64,000 nucleotides of DNA from Stagnihabitans sp038231395 (GCA_038231395.1 JBBRLL010000016.1:1-64000), one strand, 5' to 3'; shown: positions 17,606 to 26,699, counted from the stretch's first letter. A program made the numbers and translations. Notes: a model not told the origin generated them from the sequence alone.

Positions 17606-18778
17606 ATGGACATTCACGAATACCAGGCCAAGGAGATTCTGGCCCGCTTTGGGGTGCCGATGCCGCGTGGCGGTCTGGCCTATAGCCCGGAACAGGCGGG
17701 CTACAGGGCGCGGGAACTGGGCGGCAACGCCTGGGTCGTCAAGGCGCAGATTCATTCCGGTGGCCGGGGCGCTGCCGGCGGGGTCAAGCTGTGCAAGACT
17801 CCCGACGAGGTACATGCCTTTGCAGCCACCCTGTTTGGCAAACAGCTTGTCACCAAACAGACCGACGCCAATGGCAAAGGCGTGTACCGCGTCTGGGTCG
17901 AAGGTGCCTCTGACATCGCACAGGAATTGTATCTGGGCTTTGTGCTCGACCGGTCGTCGGAGCGGATCATGATCGTCGCGTCCGCTCACGGCGGGATGGA
18001 GATCGAGGATCTGGCCGATAAAGACCCCACCAGTCTGTGCCGCATGACGATCGACCCGGCAGCGGGCCTTTCCGAATTTCAGGCCCGCGAACTGGCCTTT
18101 CAGCTGGGCCTGAAGGGCGGACAAGTGGCGCAAATGGTCGCGACCTTGCGCGCCTGTTACCGCGCATACCGCGACCTTGACGCCGTCATGGTCGAGATCA
18201 ACCCACTGGTCATCACCCGTTCCGGCGACCTCGTGGCGCTGGATGCCAAAATGAGTTTCGACACCAACGCCTTGTTCCGCCAGCCGCACATCGCCGAACT
18301 GCGTGACCGCAGTCAGGAAGATCCGCGCGAAAGCACCGCCGGGGATCATGGCCTGTCTTATGTGGGTCTTGACGGCGACATCGGCTGCATCATCAACGGG
18401 GCGGGTCTGGCAATGGCCACGATGGACATGATCAAACTTGCCGGAGGCGAGCCTGCCAATTTCCTTGATATCGGCGGCGGTGCCAGCCCCGAACGTGTGG
18501 TGCGCGCCTTTCGCACTGTGCTGGCGGATGGCAAGGTTTCGGTCATCCTCGTGAACATCTTTGCTGGCATCAATCGCTGTGACTGGGTCGCCCAAGGTGT
18601 CGTCCAGGCCTATAAAGAGGTCGGTCTGACCATTCCGGTGGTGGTGCGTCTGGCAGGGACCAATGTTGAAGAAGGCAAAGCCATCATCGACAGTTCGGGC
18701 CTGCCGCTGATTTCGGCCGACAGTCTGGCCGAGGCCGCAGCCGCAGCCGTCGCCGCCCGTCCCCTTAAAGCCGCGTAA
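17606..18778 (+). CDS. mtkA: Malate-CoA ligase beta subunit
   Basis: MtkA and MtkB activate malate with CoA and ATP to malyl-CoA. The 390-residue protein has the ATP-grasp fold of succinyl-CoA synthetase beta subunits: MDIHEYQAKEILARFGVP at the start, AQIHSGGRGAAGGVKL (residues 48-63), VEINPLVI (about 199-206) and the C-terminal FLDIGGGASPERV. The downstream alpha subunit and the upstream malyl-CoA lyase favour malate over succinate. A true sucC would normally sit by sucD and TCA genes. An AGGGAGGG Shine-Dalgarno precedes the ATG. Confidence 0.88.
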   Translation: MDIHEYQAKEILARFGVPMPRGGLAYSPEQAGYRARELGGNAWVVKAQIHSGGRGAAGGVKLCKTPDEVHAFAATLFGKQLVTKQTDANGKGVYRVWVEGASDIAQELYLGFVLDRSSERIMIVASAHGGMEIEDLADKDPTSLCRMTIDPAAGLSEFQARELAFQLGLKGGQVAQMVATLRACYRAYRDLDAVMVEINPLVITRSGDLVALDAKMSFDTNALFRQPHIAELRDRSQEDPRESTAGDHGLSYVGLDGDIGCIINGAGLAMATMDMIKLAGGEPANFLDIGGGASPERVVRAFRTVLADGKVSVILVNIFAGINRCDWVAQGVVQAYKEVGLTIPVVVRLAGTNVEEGKAIIDSSGLPLISADSLAEAAAAAVAARPLKAA

Positions 18779-18788
18779 AGGACCCGCC

Positions 18789-19685
18789 ATGGCCATTCTC
18801 ATCACCGAACACACCCGCGTCATCGTGCAAGGCATGTCCGGTCGTATCGGCTCTTTTCACGCCGCTGACATGATCCGCTACGGCACCAATGTCGTGGGCG
18901 GCGTGACCCCCGGCAAGGGCGGCGAAACCGTGCTGGATCGCCCCTTGTTCAACACTGTCCGTGCGGCGGTTGCAGCCACCGGGGCCGAAGCCTCGCTGAT
19001 CTTCGTGCCGCCGCCCTTCGCTGCCGATGCGATCATGGAGGCCGCCGACGCAGGCATCCGCACCGCCGTCTGCGTTACCGACGGCATCCCCAGTCAAGAC
19101 ATGATGCGGGTGAAGCGCTTCCTGCGCCGTTACCCGGTGGAACGTAAACTGCGCCTGATCGGGCCAAATTGCGCGGGCGTCATCTCTCCGGGCATCGGCT
19201 TTATGGGGATCATGCCGCCGCATATCTACATGCCCGGGCGGGTTGGCATCGTGGGGCGGTCCGGCACCTTGGGATATGAGGCGGCAGCCCAGATGAAGGC
19301 TTTGGGGATCGGCGTGTCCACCTCTGTCGGCATTGGCGGCGACCCGATCAACGGATCGAGTTTCCGTGACATACTGGAGTTGTTTGAGGCCGACCCCGAG
19401 ACAGACGCCATCATGATGATCGGTGAAATCGGTGGCCCGCAAGAGGCCGAAGCCGCAGCCTACGCACGAGATCACATGCAAAAACCGGTGGTGGCCTATA
19501 TCGCCGGCCTGTCTGCGCCCAAAGGCCGCAAGATGGGCCATGCCGGCGCCATCGTATCAGCCTTTGGCGAAAGTGCGCAGGAAAAGGTGGAAATTCTCAG
19601 CGCTGCCGGGATCACCATGGCCCCGAACCCCTCTGCGATGGGCGAAACGATGGCACAGGTCTTGGCCCGTCGCAAAGCAGCCTGA
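18789..19685 (+). CDS. mtkB: Malate-CoA ligase alpha subunit
   Basis: This is the CoA-binding and phosphohistidine-carrying partner of MtkA, 298 residues. It shows the CoA-binding loop GMSGRIGSFHA (15-25), GPNCAGVISPG (about 122-132), IGEIGGPQEAEAAAY and the active histidine in GRKMGHAGAIVSAF (about 240-253). Spacing from mtkA is 10 bases. It is the last gene of the rightward operon, and a near-perfect hairpin follows. Confidence 0.88.
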   Translation: MAILITEHTRVIVQGMSGRIGSFHAADMIRYGTNVVGGVTPGKGGETVLDRPLFNTVRAAVAATGAEASLIFVPPPFAADAIMEAADAGIRTAVCVTDGIPSQDMMRVKRFLRRYPVERKLRLIGPNCAGVISPGIGFMGIMPPHIYMPGRVGIVGRSGTLGYEAAAQMKALGIGVSTSVGIGGDPINGSSFRDILELFEADPETDAIMMIGEIGGPQEAEAAAYARDHMQKPVVAYIAGLSAPKGRKMGHAGAIVSAFGESAQEKVEILSAAGITMAPNPSAMGETMAQVLARRKAA

Positions 19686-19696
19686 GCCGCACATCC

Positions 19697-19736
19697 GTCA
19701 GCCAAGGCCGCCCTTTCAGATCCGGCTTTGGCTGAC
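19697..19736. terminator. Hairpin between convergent mtkB and B12-protein genes
   Basis: A 13-base arm at 19697-19709 pairs with 19724-19736 with a single mismatch. It lies between the two converging genes and overlaps the 3' end of the leftward one. No long U-tract is seen on either strand, so termination strength is uncertain. Confidence 0.4.
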
Positions 19737-20528
19737 AATCTGCTCCATATACGCAAAAGCCGTGTCAAATTCGGCGGCGGCGGCGTCCGCCCCGGTGAAG
19801 CCGTCCAGATTGAGGTCAAGCGCCGCGATCTGCCCGCAGACCATGATACGGGCGCCGGGATTGCTGAGCCGCAATGCCACAATCAGCTTCATCAGCACCG
19901 GAAGCGTGCGCTTGCCGCTGGCCGACAGACCGATCAGGCCCGTCTCGCGCTGCTCCAATTCGTGCACCAGCTCATCATGGGAAAGGCCGGTGAAAAGCTC
20001 TATGTCCCAGCCGCGATCGCGCGCCAGATCTGCCGCAACCGTGATGCCCAAGGTGTGATTGTCGCCCGGCAAGCTGGCAAAAATGGCGGAACGCCGGCTA
20101 TCCGGGATCGGCGTTGGGCGCTGAAGGCGAAGGATCCGCAGGATGGCGTAAATACCGCCCGCCGCAATCGTGACCTTGTAAAAGGAAACCCGGTCATCGT
20201 CCCACCATTCCCCGAGCCGGCGCGCGGCGGCTGCCAGATAGGACTGGCAGAGCGTGTCATAGCCTGCGCCGTTCTGTTGGGCCCGTTCGATCAATTCAAT
20301 TGCGACGGATGCGTCCTGCGATAAAAGCGCGTCACACAGGGCGTCGATCTGGCCTGAGGTCGGTTCGAACTCGTGCGGCAAACTCACGCGCCAGTTGCTC
20401 GCTACGCGTTTGACAACCTCTTGGGCAAGGCCGGTCAGCGCGTCTTCCGGAAGCCGCTGCCTGATGGCTTCGATCTCCGAAAACGCCATCGCCAGTTTCA
20501 GTCTGTCTAGAAGAATTGGTTCCGACAC
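19716..20528 (-). CDS. PpaA-like cobalamin-binding regulatory protein
   Basis: The protein has 270 residues with a helical first half (about 20-130, RRLGEWWDDDRVSFYKVTIAAGGIYAIL) and a cobalamin-binding Rossmann-like second half (about 145-265). His158 in NHTLGI matches the HTLG motif of PpaA/AerR (His146 in the paralogue at 6493). It is therefore a second B12-dependent, possibly light-responsive regulator. The start is GTG at 20528, set 6 bases after a strong GGGGGAGG, and preferred to the TTG at 20543. It stands alone, convergent with mtkB. Targets are unknown. Control of photosynthesis or of the malyl-CoA operon is inference from position only. Confidence 0.8.
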   Translation of the reverse strand: MSEPILLDRLKLAMAFSEIEAIRQRLPEDALTGLAQEVVKRVASNWRVSLPHEFEPTSGQIDALCDALLSQDASVAIELIERAQQNGAGYDTLCQSYLAAAARRLGEWWDDDRVSFYKVTIAAGGIYAILRILRLQRPTPIPDSRRSAIFASLPGDNHTLGITVAADLARDRGWDIELFTGLSHDELVHELEQRETGLIGLSASGKRTLPVLMKLIVALRLSNPGARIMVCGQIAALDLNLDGFTGADAAAAEFDTAFAYMEQIVSQSRI

Positions 20529-21149
20529 GATGACCTCCCCCAAAGTCAGCTACGTCTCCGGACTCGGAAAGCTACGCGTCTCCGTTCGCCAGAAGGTTGA
20601 TATTAGCGTGATCCGGTGTTCTGACAAGGGCGCGGCTCACAGAGATTTGAGTTTGGTGGTGGACCGCTGGAAAACGCTGGCGCAACCGGGGCCCTTTGCG
20701 GGAAATCGCAAGGAAGTCGTTATGGATTGCCCATTTTTTGCGCAATCAGCCGATGAATGCCCATCAAACGGGACAATGACCCTGTCCAAAGACACCGAGT
20801 CCCGTCTTTCCCACCCTGTCAGAACGATTGCACCGCCACGGCGCGACCAAAGAGCAAAACTGTTGGAGTAAGTTTAATTGAAGAGCGTTCTGCCACGGAC
20901 TCGGAAAAAATCCCGAACGCCGCAGCCTGATGAGTTCCGTATGGAAACGGTGCGCCCGTCTGCCAGACGTACAAACTCGCCGACGGTTCCGATTTCGGTT
21001 TCGGTTTCGGTTTCGGTTTCGATTCCGGGAGGCACAATGGGGCCAAAACGGCGAAGGCCATCAACAGAATGATCTGCCTGCAAGTTAAGCGTCCTCTGTG
21101 GTGTGGGGGTTTTGCTGCAACGGCGGGCGTCAATGTGGCTCGCTTAAAA
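20529..21149. other. Intergenic stretch without a recognisable gene
   Basis: No open frame here gives a protein I recognise. It contains the upstream region of the B12-protein gene and a hexanucleotide repeat. Small reverse-strand frames across the repeat (20819-21247) include a signal-peptide-like run (LMAFAVLAPLCLP) followed by KPKPKPK, but there is no support for expression. Confidence 0.5.
20993..21022. repeat. Hexanucleotide tandem repeat (TTTCGG)4 plus one variant
   Basis: Four perfect TTTCGG units (20993-21016) are followed by TTTCGA. Being a multiple of three, copy-number change would not shift a reading frame. On the reverse strand the unit encodes Lys-Pro or Glu-Thr repeats. Confidence 0.8.
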
Positions 21150-21345
21150 CGTGGTGGCCGGGTGAAGGTCTTGTTCTGGCTGAGACATGGTTGCGCCACT
21201 GGTCGGGGCGACCGTGGCGCACGAGTGAGGCCCCCGGTGATTTGCAAGCGGCTGGAACACGGCGGGTTTGACTGGCCGAAGGTTGGCGACCGTGTCGTGC
21301 GTCTGTAGCAAGTGCGGTTTGAGGCGCTGTTTGCCGGGAGAGGGG
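21150..21345 (+). mobile_element. IS66-family TnpB (orf2) remnant
   Basis: The forward strand encodes VKVLFWLRHGC, then ICKRLEHGGFDWPKVGDRVVRL, a stop codon (21306-21308), then VRFEALFAG. These match in order the conserved IS66 orf2 blocks (VKVLWWDG, KRLE.GRF.WP, VRL...QL..LL.G). The segment between the blocks is altered and a stop interrupts the frame, so it is a decayed relic. No IS ends were identified. Confidence 0.55.
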
Positions 21346-21699
21346 AGGCGAAAACACCTTAACGTTCACCGCCGCGCTAAACCGCAAGAATGCCCGCTTC
21401 GCAGGACATGAGGAAGGGGGCAGATTTGGCCGCTCATGGCCCCGTTAACCGAGACCTGAAAACGCAACGCCGTCGATCCCGGGGCGTTCATTTGCACAAC
21501 CCTCACCACCATCGCCGACGTATACCCAACGCCGCTCATCGATCTCTTTGGACCCCGGGCAGACCAAAAGACGTTCAGGTAAATTCCCCACGGCCTTTGC
21601 CCCACAATTGCGCTGGAATCGGGTTCGGCGTTTCCGGGGCCAGGGTGGCGCGGGAACTCGATGCCCTTGTCCGGATCTATGAAAAAACCCGCCTGCATC

Positions 21700-21745
21700 G
21701 TTTCTGATCGACGAAGATCAGAAAACGATCTGGGAGATCGTTTTC
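21700..21745. repeat. Nested inverted repeats at the edge of the IS3 remnant
   Basis: GAAAACGATCT (21721-21731) and AGATCGTTTTC (21735-21745) form a perfect 11-bp palindrome around GGG. An overlapping pair, TTTCTGATC and GATCAGAAA, lies just to the left (about 21700-21723). The middle arm can pair with either side, so two alternative hairpins are possible. It sits where recognisable transposase sequence begins. Confidence 0.6.
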
Positions 21746-22105
21746 CTGAGGAGGGGGGCCGAGTTCACCAGCAAGGCCATCCTGAAGTGGGCGCACGATA
21801 ATGGCGTCGAGTGGCATTACATCGACCCGGACAAGCCGCAGCAGAATGGCTACATCGAGACGTTCAACGGCAGCCTTCGCGACGAATCCCTCAACGAGGA
21901 AATCTTCGACAACCTGGCCGATGCCCGCCGGACGCTGTCTCTCTGGCGCTATGACTACAACAACGTCAGGCCGCATTCCTCGCTGAGGAACCAAACCCCG
22001 GCAGAAGCGCGCCGGGCCCTTGAGCAATTTGACGGCACCGCGCCCGGCGCGCTTGCAACACCCGAAACCGATGCCTATCAAACCCAAGGACTTTCGCTAT
22101 GAACG
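21746..22105 (+). mobile_element. IS3-family transposase (OrfB) C-terminal remnant
   Basis: The frame reads EFTSKAILKWAHDNGVEW, then PDKPQQNGYIETFNG and DYNNVRPHSSLRNQTPAEA, ending in a stop at about 22103. These are the last third of the rve integrase core of IS3/IS407-type OrfB, including the catalytic Glu of IETFNG. The N-terminal two thirds, OrfA and the left IS end are absent. The relic abuts a beheaded molybdenum hydroxylase gene, so the insertion probably caused that deletion. Confidence 0.75.
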
Positions 22106-22114
22106 AGGGACGAC

Positions 22115-23411
22115 CGGGGGGCAGGTCAGCGCGGCGAATGCGTCCCGCGGGCTATATGCGGCCCCGGCGATCCGGTCATCGCATCAGGGTGTCCGGGTCG
22201 ATATCGGCACGCCAGGCCCCATGCGCGGCCCGGGCGAGGCGTCGGGATCGGCGGCTCTGGAATGTGCGATGGATGAAATGGCCGTGCAGGCCGGGATTGA
22301 CCCGTTGGCGTTCCGGCTGCTGAATTATGCCGAAACCGAACCCGGGACAGGGAAACCCTATTCGTCCAAGGCGCTGCGCGAATGTTATGCGCAAGGGGCG
22401 GAAAGGTTTGGCTGGAGCGCACGCCCGCTGGCCCCACGTCGGATGCGGGACGACGCCGGGATGCTGGTCGGCTGGGGCATGGGAACGGCGCTGTTTCCGT
22501 CACCGATGTTTGCGGCGAAGGCGCGGGCGGTGCTGCGCCCGGACGGCACCGGGCTGGTGGAAACCGCTGCTGCCGACATGGGGCAGGGGGCGTGGACGGC
22601 GCTGGCGCAGATCGCGGCTGACGGCCTTGGCCTGCCGATAGATAAGGTCGAGTTTCGCGCGGGATCCTCCGATTTGCCCGATGGCGGTGTTGCGGGCGGC
22701 TCCGGCCATACCGCGACGGCGGGCGGTGCTCTGCACGCGGCCGGCCAAGATGCGATCCGGCAACTGACAGAGATTGCGGTGGCCGATGCCGCCTCGCCCT
22801 TGTTCGGGGCGGGCAACGCGTGGGTCTTTGCGCGCGACGGGATGTTGCATGTGCAGGGTAACGAAAGCCGCCGCGAAAGCTTTGCCGCCATTATCGCACG
22901 CGCGGGCGGGACGGCGATTGAGGGGACGGGCAGCGCCGGGCGCAGCGCCGACGATGGCGCGCGGCACGCGATGTATTCGCATGGTGCCGTCTTTGCCGAG
23001 GTGAAGATCGACCCTGACCTGTATCAGATACGCGTGACCCGTCTGGTGGGTGCCTTTGCGGCGGGACGGATCATCAACCCCAAGCTGACTGAAAGCCAGC
23101 TGATGGGCGGCATGATCTGGGGCATCTCTTTCGCCCTGCACGAAGAGGCGCGGTTTGACACGCGCACGGGTCGGATCATGAACGGCGATTTTGCGGGCTA
23201 TCATATCCCCGTCAATGCCGATGTGACGGGGTTGGATGTGATCACGGTGCATGAGGATGACCCATATGTGAATGCACTTGGCATCAAGGGCGTGGGCGAG
23301 ATCGGCATCACCGGCACCGTGGCTGCCATTGGCAACGCGATCTGGCACGCCACTGGCAGCCGCGTCCGTCGGTTTCCGATCCGGATCGAAGGTCTTCTGG
23401 CGCAGGGGTAG
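22115..23411 (+). pseudogene. Xanthine dehydrogenase-family molybdenum-binding subunit, N-terminus lost
   Basis: About 430 residues match the C-terminal part of the large Mo-binding subunit of xanthine/aldehyde oxidoreductases (PaoC/XdhB type, usually about 730 residues). Visible blocks are MRGPGEASG, CAMDEMAVQAGIDPLAFRLLN, DMGQGAWTALAQIAAD and GIKGVGEIGITGTVAAIGNAIWHATG, which contains the catalytic-glutamate motif GVGE. About 300 N-terminal residues are missing, and the open frame's first 30 codons are out-of-frame IS3 sequence. FeS and FAD partner genes are not nearby. It cannot encode a working enzyme. Confidence 0.85.
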
Positions 23412-23594
23412 CAACTTCGTTTCCGGTGATGGTGGACCAGCAAGACTGCTGAACAGAAATACGCCCGCTCGGGTGATCTGGGGTGCGAACGACGTCCAAA
23501 GGTCTGCGATATCAGGGGCAAGGGACCGGTCGCGCAGGACACACTTTGCCCGAGTGCGACCAAAGACGGTGTAGCCACGGGAGATCGTTGGGCG

Positions 23595-23964
23595 TCACAA
23601 TCCCGCCGCTTTGGTCAGGTTGACCCGAAACCTGTCGCGGCGGCGCTGGAAGCCGCGGGTCATTTCGGTGGAGGCGTGGCCGAGTTGTTTCTGGATATGC
23701 CGCTCATCCACCTCAGCGCTGCTGGCAAGACCTGCACGCAACGAATGTACATAATAGTGCTTCATCCGCTCTGCCTCGGGTAGGTCGGGCCGGATGGCCT
23801 TTGATGGCGCTTTGTTGATCGTTCGCATACAAGAACTCGCTGCGGTGCCGGGATCGGAGTTGCACCATCACGCCGGTTCGCAGGCAGGCCACCATGACGC
23901 GCTGAAGCACGCGCTGTATATCCTGATCGATGGCATCTGATCCTGCTTTGCTGCCCCTTCTCAC
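23595..23964 (-). pseudogene. Tyrosine recombinase (integrase) C-terminal fragment
   Basis: The frame ending at 23595 encodes HSLRAGLASSAEVDERHIQKQLGHAS, the H-x-x-R and GHxS motifs of tyrosine recombinases. It then has MTRGFQRRRDRF, where the nucleophilic tyrosine would be expected and a phenylalanine or shifted residue is seen. Upstream sequence in another frame (23713-23964, VMVACLRTGVMVQLRSRHRSEFLYAND) looks like the continuation, so a frameshift is likely. N-terminal domains are absent. Confidence 0.6.
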
Positions 23965-24082
23965 CGGCTATAATTCAGCGTGTGATAGTGTTGCTGTATT
24001 GGATATAAAGCCGGTGCCAACCGGACGGCGGCTACTGTGATATTTTCTGGTATGAACCGACGTGAGCTTTTAGCATTCCGGC

Positions 24083-24973
24083 ATGAAAAAGCACCCCCCT
24101 GCCCCCTTTGACGGTGCCGTGATCATCCCGCCGCTGCCCGGTGGGATCACAACTGCGCCGGCTGAAACCCTGGAGGCGGCAGCGTTTCGATCTGGGGCGG
24201 CGCCGGCGCATCTGCATCTGGTCGCAGGGCATGAAGACGTTCCGCACGCCCTGTGGCGTGCCCGTCTGGCGCTTTCCGTGGCCGGGTCTTGCATGAGGAT
24301 TGCCGGACGGCGCGAGGGGGTGGTGGCGTTGCGCGATGCGGTACATCTGCTCCGGCCCGGTGATCGTCAGGGACCGGCCGAAGACGTTTTGCGCCAATGG
24401 TTGCGCGCGGTGGACCGGCCGATCCTCGCCGCACCGCTTGCCAAGGTTCTGGACGGGCAGTCCGTCGAACGGATTGCCGTTTATCTCGGCGTTTCAGTTG
24501 GAAATCCTGTGGATCGGGCCGCCGCTGTGTTGGAGGCGATGCTGACAGAACACCCCCATGATGAGACGGCGACCCTCATCATGGCCGATGCGGCTCTGGC
24601 AAAGGCATCGGCTCGGGATCCTCTTTTGCCAGTCTTGTCGCTTGGCCTTAACCCCCGTGACCTGCGGCTGCGGGGGGAGGATTTGTGGCTGGCCTGTCAT
24701 CGGGCGGTGGCGACGGCGTCCGGCCAAGCGGTGACGCTGGCTGCCGATCTTGCGCGACGTGCGGCTCGACTGCGGGCCGTGGTACCGCAACTGCGGGCGA
24801 AAGGGGCTGCCAAAGCGGTTGATCTGTTCCTGTCGCACGATGCGCAGTCGCCAGGCGCGTTGACTGGTCTGATGTCCGACCGAGCGGCATGGCGCTTCTG
24901 CGACCGTCTGATTGACTTTGAAGCGGTGCGTGAACTGACCGGACGCGACACTTTCCGCCTGTATGGGGTCTGA
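24083..24973 (+). CDS. DUF1403-family protein
   Basis: The 296-residue protein resembles the DUF1403 family of Rhodobacterales, small alpha-helical proteins usually next to an scpB-like gene and common on plasmids or islands. Recognisable parts are AAFRSGAAPAHLHLVAG near residue 32 and the C-terminus SDRAAWRFCDRLIDFEAVRELTGRDTFRLYG. Function is unknown. The gene appears intact, but its partner downstream is broken. Confidence 0.65.
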   Translation: MKKHPPAPFDGAVIIPPLPGGITTAPAETLEAAAFRSGAAPAHLHLVAGHEDVPHALWRARLALSVAGSCMRIAGRREGVVALRDAVHLLRPGDRQGPAEDVLRQWLRAVDRPILAAPLAKVLDGQSVERIAVYLGVSVGNPVDRAAAVLEAMLTEHPHDETATLIMADAALAKASARDPLLPVLSLGLNPRDLRLRGEDLWLACHRAVATASGQAVTLAADLARRAARLRAVVPQLRAKGAAKAVDLFLSHDAQSPGALTGLMSDRAAWRFCDRLIDFEAVRELTGRDTFRLYGV

Positions 24974-25414
24974 CCAAGGTCGTGGGGCAAGGTGTCTCGG
25001 TCGATCTGCTGATCGGGGATCTGGCCGCCGATCTGGCCGACCGGCCCTATGACGTGGCCAAGGTCGCGGACAATTGGGTCCTGCGCACGCGCCCAGTTTA
25101 CGCAGCAGTGATTCTGGCAGCTGCCGATGTCACCAACCAATCATTTGACTTGAGCGCATTCCACACCGCCGTCCTTGCCGCGATTGCCTACCTCCAACCG
25201 ATCAGCCGGGACGGGTTAAGGGATATTTTTGGCAAAGAGATCAGCCGTGATCTGATTGGACGATTGTCCGAACGCGACCTGATCACCACTGGGCCACGCG
25301 AACCCCGACACGTTCATTACAACGGATACCATCCTAATAGCCTTCAGCCCGGAAAGCCTGCGCGATCTTCCTGACCCCGAGCAACTGATGCACGCAGGAC
25401 TGACAATGCCCTGA
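24974..25414 (+). pseudogene. ScpB-like segregation protein, truncated and frameshifted
   Basis: Directly after the DUF1403 stop the sequence reads VVGQGVSVDLLIGDLAADL, the middle of an ScpB-like winged-helix protein. It continues through LSAFHTAVLAAIAYLQPISRDGLRDIFGKEISRDLIGRLSERDLI. The N-terminal first domain is missing. At about 25305 the frame breaks, and the expected end (TDTILIAFSPESLRDLPDPEQ to the stop at 25412-25414) is in another frame. A start at 24982 would yield only a 130-residue hybrid. Confidence 0.6.
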
Positions 25415-25626
25415 AAGGTCACGGGATGTTTTCAACCCCAGGTGTTCGTTTATCAAGAGCGGTATGTGGCCAAATGCCGTCCAGGTGGCGCCCCCTGTCC
25501 GAAGCATCTGATCACCACATCCGCGTCTGCGACCTTGTCAAGATCATGCACCTATCATGACCCGCTATCCACCCATTCGCCGCGATCAATCTGCACGGTC
25601 TGGCCTTAAGCCAAACCAAGCCTGCT
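25415..25626. other. Gap with no recognisable gene
   Basis: I see no coding signature, repeat or terminator with a clear U-tract in this gap between the scpB relic and the convergent epimerase gene. Confidence 0.4.
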
Positions 25627-26610
25627 TCAGATCGCGGCGCTTTGCATTACACCGGGCTCGGAAGTCGTCGCGGCGTTGGTTTGGGCGGTCACGAACGACC
25701 TGACCGTCGCCGGAGTGCCGATTTCAAACGGTGTTGCATCTGACCAGAAGCGCCGGGCGAATTTGCTGGAATCGACGATATAGGGCCGATCCCAGGTGAA
25801 TTTCACGTCCACCACCTCTTTCATGAACCGCTGGAACAGGCCTGCAACCGGCAAGATCCACAGCGGAATGACCAAGGTTTTCAGCGGCATGGCCATAGCC
25901 GAGGCACCGAGTTGCAAGATCTCGCGCGGGGTGCGGGTGGGGGCACAGGGGACGTTCCAGATTTGGCCAAAGGCATCATCGGGGGCGTCCAGCAAGGTGA
26001 CGGCGGCGCGGGCGATGTCCGGCGCGTAGGCAAAGTCGTGTGGAGTATCAATCGGTACGACCATCTGCGCGGCCTTGCCCTTGGCCATTTCCCCGAACGC
26101 GCTGGTGCCCAGATGGGAGCCTTGGACGCCCGGGCCATAGAAATCCGGGCAGCGCAGGGCGGCAAACCTGACACGGTCACGCGCCGCCATCCACATCCGT
26201 GTCACCTCGGCCAAAATCACCGGCTTTTCGCCCGATGTGGTCAGCGCCATCGTCTCGGTGCGCGGGGTGGTCTGGGGCCCGAGTTGGTAGAGGTTGTCGA
26301 TGAACACCACGCGCGCGCCAACGGCTGCACAGGCCGCGATCATGTTGGACATCGCCAGCGGCCAAACCTTGCGCCACAACCGCGAGTCGTAGGTGAAACC
26401 CACCGACATAACGACTTGGTCCGCCCCTTCAACAGCCCGGCGCACTGCGGCCGCATCCAGAATGTCAGTCGCCATGAATGCGACATTTGGGGCCAGGGTG
26501 GCGGGCTGCTTGCGCTGTGCAATCCGCACGTTGTCGCCGCGCGAAGCCAAAGCCTCCGTTACCAGATGGCCGATGGCACCATTTCCGAAAACCACTGTCA
26601 GTCCGTTCAT
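25627..26610 (-). CDS. NAD-dependent epimerase/dehydratase-family protein
   Basis: This extended SDR of 327 residues has the nucleotide motif VVFGNGAIGHLV (residues 5-16), an acidic residue after strand 3 (ATDIL) and CPDFYGPGVQ (about 153-162). The expected YxxxK is not obvious, so it may be an atypical member. The ATG at 26610 has GGAGAG 8 bases upstream, so I prefer it to the longer frame from 26652. It is divergent from a LysR-type gene across 89 bases, which suggests LysR control. Substrate unknown. Confidence 0.75.
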   Translation of the reverse strand: MNGLTVVFGNGAIGHLVTEALASRGDNVRIAQRKQPATLAPNVAFMATDILDAAAVRRAVEGADQVVMSVGFTYDSRLWRKVWPLAMSNMIAACAAVGARVVFIDNLYQLGPQTTPRTETMALTTSGEKPVILAEVTRMWMAARDRVRFAALRCPDFYGPGVQGSHLGTSAFGEMAKGKAAQMVVPIDTPHDFAYAPDIARAAVTLLDAPDDAFGQIWNVPCAPTRTPREILQLGASAMAMPLKTLVIPLWILPVAGLFQRFMKEVVDVKFTWDRPYIVDSSKFARRFWSDATPFEIGTPATVRSFVTAQTNAATTSEPGVMQSAAI

Positions 26611-26699
26611 TTGATCTCTCCATTGCTGATGCCCAACTTTGCACCGTCTCACGCAACTTTAAAATTGTGGAACTTCGTTGACCTACTATACATAAAACA

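Noticed and set aside
17606..19685. Calling the ligase genes sucC-sucD
   Set aside because: The linkage with malyl-CoA lyase and a glyoxylate aminotransferase, and the absence of other TCA genes, favour malate-CoA ligase.
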